Shown one piece after another: positions 56,638-64,000 of a stretch of DNA of 64,000 nucleotides. A program made the position numbers and the translations under genes. Position 1 is the first letter of the stretch. Each line of letters begins with the position of its first letter. Under the pieces are notes generated by a model, which was given only the letters and a program-made list of their open reading frames with translations, had not been told where the DNA came from and ran no database searches. The stretch is taken from NCBI RefSeq assembly GCF_030369635.1, contig NZ_CP128474.1, positions 682,001-746,000 of the forward strand, in the 5' to 3' direction. Source of the stretch: Microbacterium arborescens (GTDB lineage Bacteria > Actinomycetota > Actinomycetes > Actinomycetales > Microbacteriaceae).

Positions 56638-56703
56638 CCGTCGACTCGCCAGATAGCGCGGATGCCGGGGTGCCGGCATCCGCTCTTCTTGGCGAGTCGA
56701 CGG
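56638..56703. repeat. Nested palindrome, copy 2
   Basis: Outer arms CCGTCGACTCGCCA (56638-56651) and its complement (56690-56703); inner arms GCGGATGCCGG (56658-56668) and CCGGCATCCGC (56673-56683); six-base linkers and a four-base loop, exactly as in copy 1 while linker sequences differ. It lies between the convergent XRE-cupin and pgi genes. Confidence 0.85.
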
Positions 56704-56719
56704 AAGGAAGGGGGAGGGG

Positions 56720-58405
56720 TCAGGAAGTGCGGTGGGTGCGGTAGTAGGCGAGGAGGGCCTGGGTCGAGGCGTCCTGCGCGGCGAGCGCGTCGGCGTCTCC
56801 CTCGATCGCGGGCGCGATCTGCAGGGCGAGCTGCTTGCCCAGCTCGACGCCCCACTGGTCGAATGAGTTGATGCCCCAGATCGTGCCCTGTGTGAAGGTG
56901 ATGTGCTCGTAGAGCGCGATGAGCTCGCCGAGCACCTTCGGGGTCAGGGCGGGCGCGAAGATCGACGTCGTCGGGCGGTTCCCCGCGAACGTGCGGGCGG
57001 CCACGAGCGCACCGGTCGTGCCCTCGGCCTCGACCTCCTCGGCGGTCTTGCCGAACGCGAGTGCCTTGGTCTGCGCGAGGAAGTTCGCCAGGAACAGTCC
57101 GTGCACGTCGCGGCCGCCGTCGGTGAGCGGGTGGGCGGGGTTGACGAAGGCGATGAAGTCGGCCGGGATGAGCCGCGTGCCCTGGTGGATCAGCTGGTAG
57201 AAGGCGTGCTGGCCATTCGTGCCGGGTTCTCCCCAGAACACCTCACCGGTGTCGGAGGTGACGGGGCTGCCGTCCCACCGCACCGACTTGCCGTTGGACT
57301 CCATGGTGAGCTGCTGCAGGTACGCGGCGAAGCGGTGCAGCTGTTGCGCGTACGGGAGCACCGCGTGCGTCTGCGCGCCGAGGAAGTTGGTGTACCAGAC
57401 GTTGAGCAGCCCCATGAGGACGGGCACGTTCTTCTCGAGCGGGGTGGATGCCACGTGCTCGTCGACCGCGTGGAATCCGGCGAGCAGGTCGCGGAACGCG
57501 TCGGGTCCGAGCTCGATCACGAGCGACAGGCCGATCGCCGAGTCGACGGAGTAGCGGCCGCCCACCCAGTCCCAGAAACCGAACGCGTTGGCGGGGTCGA
57601 TGCCGAAGGCCTCGACCTTGTCGAGCGCGGTGGAGACGGCGACGAAGTGGTGCGCGACGGCATCGGTCTTCTTCGCCTCGCTGTCGTCGATCGCGCCGGC
57701 CTCCTGCAGGCCCGCCCACAGCCAGTCGCGTGCGAGACGCGCGTTGGTCAGGGTCTCGAGAGTGGTGAAGGTCTTCGACGCGACGATGAACAGCGTCGTC
57801 TCGGGGTCGAGGTCGGCGGTCTTGTCCGCGATGTCGAACGGGTCGATGTTCGACACGAATCGCGCCTGGATGCCGGCCGTCGCATAGGGGCGCAGCGCCT
57901 CGGAGATCATGACCGGCCCGAGGTCGGACCCGCCGATGCCGATGTTGACGACGTGGGTCACCTTCTTGCCGGTGATACCGGTCCATTCACCCGAACGAAC
58001 CCGGTCGGCGAAGGCCGACATCTTCTCGAGCACCGCCTGGACGTCGGCGTCGATGTGCTGCCCGTCGACGACGAGCTCGGGTGAGGCGCCCGCGGGGCGA
58101 CGCAACGCCGTGTGGAGCACGGCGCGGTCTTCGCTGGTGTTGATGTGCTCACCCGAGACCATGGCGGCGTAGCGTTCGGCGACGCCGGTCTGCTCGGCCA
58201 GGCGCACGAGGGCCGCGACGATCTCGTCGGTGACGAGGTTCTTCGACAGGTCGACGTGCAGATCGGCCAGCGGCAGGGTCAGGCGCTCGACGCGGTCCGG
58301 GTCGCTGTCGAACCAGCCGCGGAGGTCGGGGGTGAAGCCGTTCTTCAGCGACTCGAGGTCGGTCCAGGCGGCGGTGGTGGTGGCATCGATGGGAGCAGCG
58401 GTCAC
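56720..58405 (-). CDS. pgi: Glucose-6-phosphate isomerase
   Basis: 561-residue glycolytic enzyme interconverting glucose 6-phosphate and fructose 6-phosphate. Signatures: [60 protein letters not shown] and [24 protein letters not shown] end ([20 protein letters not shown]). The length fits the bacterial type. The GTG at 58405 overlaps the last codons and stop of aztA (GTGA) and also has TACCGT six bases upstream, so it may be both coupled to aztA and made from its own leaderless promoter. Confidence 0.97.
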   Translation of the reverse strand: MTAAPIDATTTAAWTDLESLKNGFTPDLRGWFDSDPDRVERLTLPLADLHVDLSKNLVTDEIVAALVRLAEQTGVAERYAAMVSGEHINTSEDRAVLHTALRRPAGASPELVVDGQHIDADVQAVLEKMSAFADRVRSGEWTGITGKKVTHVVNIGIGGSDLGPVMISEALRPYATAGIQARFVSNIDPFDIADKTADLDPETTLFIVASKTFTTLETLTNARLARDWLWAGLQEAGAIDDSEAKKTDAVAHHFVAVSTALDKVEAFGIDPANAFGFWDWVGGRYSVDSAIGLSLVIELGPDAFRDLLAGFHAVDEHVASTPLEKNVPVLMGLLNVWYTNFLGAQTHAVLPYAQQLHRFAAYLQQLTMESNGKSVRWDGSPVTSDTGEVFWGEPGTNGQHAFYQLIHQGTRLIPADFIAFVNPAHPLTDGGRDVHGLFLANFLAQTKALAFGKTAEEVEAEGTTGALVAARTFAGNRPTTSIFAPALTPKVLGELIALYEHITFTQGTIWGINSFDQWGVELGKQLALQIAPAIEGDADALAAQDASTQALLAYYRTHRTS

Positions 58406-59121
58406 GCTCTCACGGTAGCCCCGGTGCCGCGTCCTCGTCCACGCGGCGCGGCGGGAGAACCCTCGACGACCCGCCCGTCGACGAGTCGGCAGATCGCGTC
58501 GACCTCGCCGAGCTCGGCCAGATCGTGTGTGACGGCGACGACGGCTGCGCCGGCGCGCGCCGCGACAGCGAGGGCGGATGCCACGGCCTCACGGGATGCC
58601 GCGTCGAGCCCGCTCATCGGTTCGTCGAGCAGCAGCAGGTCTGCTTCCTGGGCGAGGGCCTGTGCGATGTGCGCTCGTTGGCGCTGGCCTCCGGAGAGCT
58701 GGCCGAGCGGACGGCGGGCGAGGTGGGCCAGCCCAACGGTCTCGATCGCGTCCGCGATGCGTGCCCGATCGCTCCGCCGCAGCGGCAGGAACGCGCCGCG
58801 TTCGCGCCAGCGGCCCATCGCGACCAGGTCGCTCACGGTGAGGGGGAGGCGGGCGCCGTCGTTCGAGGTCTGCGGCACGAGACTCACCCGGATGCCGGGT
58901 TCCCGATGCGCTGTTCCCGAGGTGAGCGACAGGAGGCCCGCCGCGACGGCGACCAGTGTCGACTTCCCCGAGCCATTGGCGCCCACCACCGCCAGGACCT
59001 CGCCGCTGACGACGTCGAGGTCGATGCCGCGCAGGGCGATGTGGCCATCGAAGGCGACGGTCGCATCCCGCAGTTCGACGACGGGACGGCGACGAGCGGG
59101 AGACGCGGTCGAGCTGAGCAT
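58402..59121 (-). CDS. aztA: Zinc ABC transporter ATP-binding protein (AztA-like)
   Basis: 239-residue ABC ATPase of the metal (zinc/manganese) importer class: Walker [22 protein letters not shown]-loop LVPQTSN, signature [20 protein letters not shown], Walker [14 protein letters not shown] and H-loop [10 protein letters not shown]. It energises the permease encoded divergently at 59176. ATG 59121 stands six bases after AATACT on its strand, a leaderless start, and the Zur-type box lies in the shared promoter region. Its stop overlaps the pgi start. Assignment to the Azt type rests on the AztC/AztD-like neighbours. Confidence 0.8.
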   Translation of the reverse strand: MLSSTASPARRRPVVELRDATVAFDGHIALRGIDLDVVSGEVLAVVGANGSGKSTLVAVAAGLLSLTSGTAHREPGIRVSLVPQTSNDGARLPLTVSDLVAMGRWRERGAFLPLRRSDRARIADAIETVGLAHLARRPLGQLSGGQRQRAHIAQALAQEADLLLLDEPMSGLDAASREAVASALAVAARAGAAVVAVTHDLAELGEVDAICRLVDGRVVEGSPAAPRGRGRGTGATVRA

Positions 59122-59138
59122 TGATCCAGTATTGCAAA

Positions 59139-59153
59139 TGAAAACCGTTCTCA
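59139..59153. promoter_or_regulatory. Zur-type box in the divergent zinc promoter
   Basis: TGAAAACCGTTCTCA fits the symmetric TGAnAAnnnTTnTCA pattern of zinc-uptake-regulator sites. It lies between aztA (minus strand) and aztB (plus strand), 17 bases from the first and 22 from the second, so one Zur dimer could silence both arms in zinc-replete cells. Confidence 0.75.
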
Positions 59154-59175
59154 CTTTCATGTATCGTCGTCGATC

Positions 59176-60057
59176 GTGTCCTTCCTCCTCGACCCCCTCG
59201 CCGTGACGTTCGTTCAGCGTGCGCTGCTCGGTGGCGCCCTCGTCGCGATCGTGTGCGGCATCGTCGGCACCTGGGTCGTGTTGCGCGGCATGGCCTTCCT
59301 GGGCGAGGCGATGGCGCACGGCATGCTTCCGGGTGTCGCCGTCGCGACCCTCACGGGATTTCCGCCGATGGCCGGTGCCGCCCTCAGCGCCGCGGTGATG
59401 TCGCTCGGCGTCGGTGCCCTGCAACGCCGCGGCAGGCTCTCCGCCGACACGAGCATCGGGTTGCTGTTCGTCGCGAGCCTCTCGCTCGGCATCATCGTCA
59501 TCTCGGCGTCGCGGAGCTTCGCGACGGATGCCTCGGCGATCCTCTTCGGCGACATCCTCGCGATCGGCTCGTCCGAACTCGTTGCGCTCGCCGTCGCACT
59601 CCTCGTCACCGTCGTCGTCGCCGCCCTCGGGCATCGCTCTTTCGTCGCGCTGACCGTCGACCCGCGTCAGGCGCAGCTGCTGGGCCTCCACCCCCGCGCC
59701 GCGCACATCGTGCTCGTCGGACTCGTCACGCTGGCCGTCGTCTCGGCGTATCAGGCCGTCGGGTCGCTGCTCGTGGTGGGCATGCTGCTCGGCCCCGCCG
59801 TCGCGGCCGGCCAGTGGACCCGGCGCATCGTGCCCACGATGATCCTCGCCGCACTGATCGGCATCCTTTCGGTCGCCGCGGGCCTGCTCATCTCGTGGCA
59901 TGCCGCCACCGCCGCGGGTGCCACGGTCGCGTTCACCGCGATCTGCTCCGGTGCGTTCTCAACCGGCATCCGCGCGATCACCCGTGCCTTCACCCGCCCC
60001 GACGGACGCCGCGCGCCGGCATCCGTCATCCCGAACACCCCGGAAAGGACCGCATGA
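59176..60057 (+). CDS. aztB: Zinc ABC transporter permease (AztB-like)
   Basis: 293-residue ABC-3-type permease with about eight helices: LVAIVCGIVGTWVVLRGMAF with FLGEAMAHGMLPGVAVATL, the coupling-loop region conserved in ZnuB, LLFVASLSLGIIVISASRSF, and a long helix AAGATVAFTAICSGAFS. The C-terminus is hydrophilic. The GTG at 59176 has TATCGT eight bases upstream and no ribosome site. The stop overlaps the next gene by four bases (ATGA), beginning a tight four-gene zinc operon. Confidence 0.85.
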   Translation: MSFLLDPLAVTFVQRALLGGALVAIVCGIVGTWVVLRGMAFLGEAMAHGMLPGVAVATLTGFPPMAGAALSAAVMSLGVGALQRRGRLSADTSIGLLFVASLSLGIIVISASRSFATDASAILFGDILAIGSSELVALAVALLVTVVVAALGHRSFVALTVDPRQAQLLGLHPRAAHIVLVGLVTLAVVSAYQAVGSLLVVGMLLGPAVAAGQWTRRIVPTMILAALIGILSVAAGLLISWHAATAAGATVAFTAICSGAFSTGIRAITRAFTRPDGRRAPASVIPNTPERTA

Positions 60058-61289
60058 GAACTCGTGCACCTCTCTCGCTCATCGCGCTCACGGCCGGAGC
60101 CGCTCTGCTCGCCGGCTGCCAAGCCACACCCTCCAGCACGCCCGCCGCGACCCCGGATACCCGTGCTTCGGCCCTCGGCGACGGTCACGGCGCCATCGCC
60201 GGGGCGCGCGAACTCGCCGAGCCGGCACTGCACCTCACGAGCATCGGCACCGACGGTGCCGTGCACCACCTCGACCTGATCGACGAGGAGTCCGAGGTGC
60301 TCGGTGACGTCGCCCCGGCCGACACGCTCGACAGCGAGGGGCGCTTCCTGTTCGCCGGTCGTGAGGGCGAGGTGTCGATCATCGACAGCGGGGTGTGGAC
60401 CTGGAATCACATCGACCACTTCCACTACTACGAGGCCCCCGCCCGCCTCCTCGGCGAGGTGACCGGCTCCGGCACCCCGCGCACCGTCACGAGCGACCTC
60501 GGAGTGGGCGTGTACTTCGACGACGGCGACCGCGGCGGCGAGGCCGTGCTGCTCGACTTCGACGCGCTGAAGGAGGGCGACATCGTCGAGAGCTTCCGGC
60601 TCACGCTCGACGCGCCCGGCTCCTTTGTCGTGCCGAGCCCCGGAGGCGCCCTGATCGGCGACGCGGCCGCGGGCGAGATCCGTCGCGTCGACGCGACGGG
60701 GGCCGAACTCGGCACCACGCCCTGCGTCGATCCCGCGGGGTCTATCGCAACGAACGTCGGCGTCGTCGTCGGCTGCGCTGACGGTGCCGTGCTCGCCGTC
60801 TCGGATGCCGCGGGGACGTCTCTCGAGCGCATTCCGTACCCCGAGGGCGGGCCGAGCCGCGCCCTGTCATTCGCGAACCGCGAGGGCCGCCCCACCGTGG
60901 CCGGTCGTACCGAATCCTCGGCGTTCTGGCTGCTCGATACCCGCGAGCGCACGTGGACAGCGCACGACGCGGGTGAACCCCTCGTCCGCGTGACGGCGAT
61001 CGACGACGCCGACGAGACGGTCGTCGCGCTCGCCGCCGACGGTTCGGTGATCGTCATCTCGGGCGCAACGGGGCAGCAGGTCTCCCGCACCGAGCCGCTG
61101 GTGGCGGCATCCGTCGCCGATCCGGCGCTCGCCCCCGGAGTCGACCTCGTCGCCGACCAGCGGCGCACCTACCTCAACGGGCCCGCCGAGCGAACGCTCT
61201 TCGAAATCGATCCCGCCGACGGCGGGCGGGTGGCCCGGAGCTTCACGACTGAGCATGCGCCCGCTTTCTTCGCGGAGACGGGCCGATGA
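60054..61289 (+). CDS. Lipoprotein, AztD-like beta-propeller
   Basis: 411-residue exported lipoprotein: signal ending in the lipobox ALLAGC, then a repeat-rich beta-propeller-like region, as in the zinc chaperone AztD. Histidines cluster in LAEPALHLTSIGTDGAVHHL and the distinctive WNHIDHFHYYEAP, likely metal ligands. The conserved CVDPAGSIATNVGVVVGC carries a Cys pair resembling the CPGVHGEG...FGC pair in the downstream AztD. It overlaps both neighbours by four bases. It appears to be a second, diverged AztD copy; its role beside AztC is unknown. Confidence 0.65.
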   Translation: MRTRAPLSLIALTAGAALLAGCQATPSSTPAATPDTRASALGDGHGAIAGARELAEPALHLTSIGTDGAVHHLDLIDEESEVLGDVAPADTLDSEGRFLFAGREGEVSIIDSGVWTWNHIDHFHYYEAPARLLGEVTGSGTPRTVTSDLGVGVYFDDGDRGGEAVLLDFDALKEGDIVESFRLTLDAPGSFVVPSPGGALIGDAAAGEIRRVDATGAELGTTPCVDPAGSIATNVGVVVGCADGAVLAVSDAAGTSLERIPYPEGGPSRALSFANREGRPTVAGRTESSAFWLLDTRERTWTAHDAGEPLVRVTAIDDADETVVALAADGSVIVISGATGQQVSRTEPLVAASVADPALAPGVDLVADQRRTYLNGPAERTLFEIDPADGGRVARSFTTEHAPAFFAETGR

Positions 61290-62188
61290 GGCGGGTGACG
61301 CTGGCTCTCGGTCTCGTCGTCGCCGGAGTCGTCGCGCTCGCCGGCTGCGCCTCCGCGGACGATGACCGCCCGACTGTCGTCGTCACGACGAACATCCTCG
61401 GCGACATCGTGGAGAACCTCGCCGGCGACGAGCTGGACGTCGTGACGTTCATGCCTCCGGACGCCGATCCGCACTCGTTCGAGCTCTCGGCTCAGGACGC
61501 GGCGACGATGCGCAGTGCCGATCTCGTGGTTTCGAACGGGCTCGGGCTCGAAGAGGGTGTGCAGCATCACGTCGACGCGTCCGCCGCCGACGGTGTGGCT
61601 CAGTTCGTCGCGGGCGACCACGTCGAGACCCTCGGTTACCTCGACTCCGACGCCGTCGACCCGCACTTCTGGACCGATCCGACCCAGACCGCCCGCGTCG
61701 TCGACGCACTCGCGCCGGTCCTCGCCGAGCTCGCCGGCGCCGGCGGACAGGCCGTGACGGATGCCGGCGACGCGTACGTCGCGGAACTCGAGGCGGTCGA
61801 TGCCGAGATGGCCGCAGGCCTGCAGGCCATCCCCGCCGAGCACCGCGCGCTCGTCACCAACCATCACGTGTTCGGTTACCTCGCGCGCCGTTACGACGTC
61901 CGCATCCTGGGGGCGGCCGTGCCGGGCGGCACGACGCTCGCAGCCCCCAGCGCGTCCGACCTGCAGGAGCTCGTCGACGCGATCGACGCCGCCGGCGTCC
62001 GCACGATCTTCGCCGACTCGTCGCAGCCCGACCGGCTCATGCGCGTCCTCGCCGATGAGGCCGGGCGCGACGTGGCGGTCGTGCCGCTGCTGACCGAGTC
62101 GCTCGCGCCGGAGGGGCAGCCCGGCGACACCTACCTCGACATGATGCGCCAGAACCTCCAGCGCATCACCGACGGCCTCACCCGATGA
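61286..62188 (+). CDS. aztC: Zinc-binding substrate-binding lipoprotein (AztC-like)
   Basis: 300-residue cluster A-I metal-binding protein with the lipobox ALAGC (Cys21). Zinc ligands are readable: H63 (ADPHSFE), H127 (VDPHFWT), H193 (TNHHVFG) and D244 (IFADSSQ), three His and one Asp. No long His-rich loop is present, as in AztC and unlike ZnuA. It collects zinc outside the membrane for AztAB. The ATG overlaps the previous gene's stop (ATGA), and the next gene encodes the AztD chaperone. Confidence 0.85.
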   Translation: MRRVTLALGLVVAGVVALAGCASADDDRPTVVVTTNILGDIVENLAGDELDVVTFMPPDADPHSFELSAQDAATMRSADLVVSNGLGLEEGVQHHVDASAADGVAQFVAGDHVETLGYLDSDAVDPHFWTDPTQTARVVDALAPVLAELAGAGGQAVTDAGDAYVAELEAVDAEMAAGLQAIPAEHRALVTNHHVFGYLARRYDVRILGAAVPGGTTLAAPSASDLQELVDAIDAAGVRTIFADSSQPDRLMRVLADEAGRDVAVVPLLTESLAPEGQPGDTYLDMMRQNLQRITDGLTR

Positions 62189-62217
62189 GGCATTTCCCTG
62201 GAAAGGAAACCCACCCC

Positions 62218-63402
62218 ATGAAGAGAACCCTGCAGTTCGGCGCCCTCGCCGGCGCCGCAGCCCTGGTGCTGGCGGGATGCTCGTCCTCGCCCTCCGCGAC
62301 CTCCAGCCCGTCCGGCGACGCGTCGACCGAGGCATCCGTCCCCGCCGGTCCCCGGGTCGCGCTCGGCTACGAAGGCGGTGTGCTCGTGCTCGGCGGCGAC
62401 GAGCTCGAGGTGATCGGAGACTTCGATTCGGAGGACTTCATCCGACTCAATGCGGCCGGTGACGGCCGCCACGTCATGGTCACGACGTCGGAGGGCTTCC
62501 AGCTGCTCGACGTCCAGCAGCCCGAACTCACCGACCTCGTCGTCCCGGCGGCCGCCGCCGGCCACGTCGTCGTCCACGGCGGCAAGACCGTGCTCTACGA
62601 CGACGCGACGAGCGATACGACGATCTTCGACACCGCCGCCCTCGGGTCGCTGAGCGGCGAGCTGCCCGACGCCGAGGTGATCCCCGGCGTCGAGGCGCAC
62701 CACGGTGTCTCGGTCGAGCTCGAGGACGGCACGCTGCTGACCACCGTCGGCGGCGAGGCCGGGCGCACCGGCATCCGCGTGCTCGACGCGAATCGCGCCG
62801 AGATCGCCTCGAACGCCGACTGCCCGGGCGTCCACGGTGAGGGCACCGCCGAGGGGGAGCGCGTCGTGTTCGGCTGCGAGAACGGCGCGATCATCTACGA
62901 CGGCGGCGAGATCACCAAGGTCACCTCGCCCGACTCCTATGGCCGGATCGGCAACGCCTTCGTCGCCGAGGACAGCCCGCTCGTCGTCATGGACTACAAG
63001 GACGACCCCGACGCCGAGGGCTACCTGTTGCGCAACATCGCTCTCGTCGACACCGAGGCGAAGTCGCTGACCAAGGTCGCGCTGCCCGCCGGCGTCGAGT
63101 ACACCTTCCGCGGCATCGCGCGCGGGCCGTCCGCCGAGGCCGTGCTGATCGGCACCGACGGATCGCTGCACTGGATCGATCCCGCCACCGGCGGTGTCAC
63201 GAAGTCGCTGCCCGTCGTCGACCCGTGGGAGGGCCCGGCCGAGTGGCAGGCTCCGCACCCGGCGGTCAAGGTCGCGGGAGACATCGCCTACATCACCGAT
63301 CCGGCCGACAGCGAGCTCATCGCGGTCGATCTCACGACGGGTGAGATCGTGCAGACGGTGACGCTGCCGCACGTGCCGAACGAGATCGCCGCCGTCTCCT
63401 GA
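62218..63402 (+). CDS. aztD: Zinc metallochaperone AztD-like lipoprotein
   Basis: 394-residue exported lipoprotein (lipobox LVLAGC) with a beta-propeller-like fold. The Cys pair ADCPGVHGEGTAEGERVVFG then CENGAIIYDG, and histidines in VIPGVEAHHGVSVELEDG and CPGVHGEG, match AztD, which hands zinc to AztC in the periplasm of Paracoccus. Propeller-type repeats recur (LHWIDPATGGVTKSLPVVDP, IAVDLTTGEIVQTVTLPHVP). ATG 62218 has GGAAAGGAAA somewhat far upstream. It follows AztC by 29 bases and ends before a hairpin. Confidence 0.8.
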   Translation: MKRTLQFGALAGAAALVLAGCSSSPSATSSPSGDASTEASVPAGPRVALGYEGGVLVLGGDELEVIGDFDSEDFIRLNAAGDGRHVMVTTSEGFQLLDVQQPELTDLVVPAAAAGHVVVHGGKTVLYDDATSDTTIFDTAALGSLSGELPDAEVIPGVEAHHGVSVELEDGTLLTTVGGEAGRTGIRVLDANRAEIASNADCPGVHGEGTAEGERVVFGCENGAIIYDGGEITKVTSPDSYGRIGNAFVAEDSPLVVMDYKDDPDAEGYLLRNIALVDTEAKSLTKVALPAGVEYTFRGIARGPSAEAVLIGTDGSLHWIDPATGGVTKSLPVVDPWEGPAEWQAPHPAVKVAGDIAYITDPADSELIAVDLTTGEIVQTVTLPHVPNEIAAVS

Positions 63403-63414
63403 CATGAGGCATGC

Positions 63415-63459
63415 CCGCATCCGCTCCGCCGCAGCGACGCTGCCGCGGGGCGGATGCGG
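63415..63459 (+). terminator. Hairpin after the zinc operon
   Basis: CCGCATCCGC (63415-63424) and GCGGATGCGG (63450-63459) are perfect arms with a smaller CAGC/GCTG stem inside. It begins 12 bases past the aztD stop and ends before the -10 of the next gene. Confidence 0.6.
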
Positions 63460-63489
63460 TGCGTCCGACCCCGCCGTTAGCCTGGCGTC

Positions 63490-64000
63490 GTGCCGGCCGT
63501 CTCGACTTCGCAGCGCACCTACCGCTATCTGCGCCTGACCCTCGCGGGTGCGCCGATCGCGATCATGCTCGCGGTGCTCTTCGCGATCCCCGACGCGGGA
63601 GTGCTCCCCAGCGTCAGCCATTACTTCTATTCCTCGGCCCGCACCGTCTTCTCCGCCGCCCTGGTCACCGCCGCGGCCTGCCTGCTCGCGCTCTCCGGGC
63701 GGGGCCCGCAACGCGTGCTGTTGGATGTCGCGGCGCTCCTGGCCCCGCTCATCGCCATCATCCCCACGCCGGTCTCGCCCGGTGAGGTGCCCGGCGTCGT
63801 CGTCGACTGCGCCGCCGCCCCGTGCGTTCCCGTCGGGTTCACGGACGACCTCGACAACGCCGTGGCGACGTACCTCGCGATCGGCGCTGCCGTGCTCGCG
63901 ATCGGGCTCGTGCTGGCCCGGCGGGGCGACATCGCCCTCCGCGACACCGGTCCGACCCTCGCTCTGGCGGCCGCGGTGCTGGCGGCCACGACCCTCGTCT
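63490..64000 (+). CDS. Membrane protein, cut by the window end
   Basis: First 170 residues of an integral membrane protein that runs off the right edge without a stop. Hydrophobic segments are seen at residues 19-35 (LAGAPIAIMLAVLFAIPD), 53-72 (TVFSAALVTAAACLLALSG), 80-95 (LLDVAALLAPLIAIIPTP), 130-146 (AIGAAVLAIGLVLARR) and near 160, with a two-Cys extracellular loop (VVVDCAAAPCVPVGFTDDL). The GTG at 63490 follows TAGCCT by six bases, a leaderless start. Family not recognised. Confidence 0.7.
   Translation, partial: MPAVSTSQRTYRYLRLTLAGAPIAIMLAVLFAIPDAGVLPSVSHYFYSSARTVFSAALVTAAACLLALSGRGPQRVLLDVAALLAPLIAIIPTPVSPGEVPGVVVDCAAAPCVPVGFTDDLDNAVATYLAIGAAVLAIGLVLARRGDIALRDTGPTLALAAAVLAATTLV

Noticed and set aside
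1..64000. CRISPR array, prophage or insertion sequence
   Set aside because: No regularly spaced repeats, phage structural genes, transposase motifs or terminal inverted repeats were seen.

Overview
The window is very GC-rich DNA from an actinobacterium. Gene content (paired MarR/small-protein modules of a type I know from Microbacteriaceae, a DUF222-HNH endonuclease, an AztABCD-type zinc uptake system, Hsp20 under CIRCE/HAIR-like sites) and promoter style (many -10 boxes of the form TAnnnT lying 6-7 bases before the start codon, i.e. leaderless mRNAs) point to Microbacteriaceae, most likely Microbacterium. The assignment is inferred from style and family knowledge, not from a database match. 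No prophage, insertion sequence, rRNA or CRISPR array is visible. There is one tRNA (Arg, anticodon ACG).

Layout. 0-4 kb: an aromatic-acid block (end of an MHS permease, a 3-hydroxybenzoate 4-hydroxylase-like FAD monooxygenase, and a convergent ThDP enzyme with an operator over a consensus TATAAT). 4-9.7 kb: two MarR plus DUF7882-like modules flanking an oxidoreductase operon. 9.7-16.4 kb: small unknown genes, an IDH/MocA dehydrogenase, a CinA-like amidase, a DoxX protein with a DosR-like box and a FadR-like dyad, an orphan response regulator lacking the phospho-Asp, and a TetR/MMPL exporter unit. 16.4-24 kb: a sulfur block (LLM monooxygenase, MetY, rhodanese, flavin reductase, nitroreductase, cysteine/cystathionine synthase, cystathionine gamma-synthase/lyase). 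Its last two genes are preceded by an 8-codon leaderless reading frame with three Cys codons, a probable cysteine-sensing attenuator. 24-33 kb: DUF1992, FUSC and PadR genes, a secreted Gly/Asn-repeat protein, and an arabinose block (LacI regulator, FGGY kinase, AraA, epimerase) without AraD.

33-47 kb: small membrane proteins, tRNA-Arg, alditol oxidase, FUSC, serine deaminase, Hsp20, HNH nuclease, MarR/DUF2207 divergent pair, cation antiporter, amidohydrolase. 47-52 kb: VOC protein, a 43-residue acidic protein, a secreted transglycosylase, LuxS, and a PepSY membrane protein. 52-64 kb: PTS IIBCA permease, a thioredoxin-reductase/methyltransferase fusion opposite an XRE-cupin regulator, Pgi, and the zinc operon (AztA divergent from AztB, AztD-like, AztC, AztD) with a Zur-type box in the divergent promoter.

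Cross-cutting signals: a nested two-tier palindrome occurs twice, each time between convergent genes. The 7-mer GGATGCC/GGCATCC is strongly over-represented (about 85 copies by eye against roughly 15 expected from composition). Divergent pairs repeatedly share tiny promoter regions with clear dyads. The best candidate for an under-described system is the Cys-codon leaderless attenuator at 21.7 kb. Next are the duplicated MarR/DUF7882 modules and the doubled AztD arrangement of the zinc operon.
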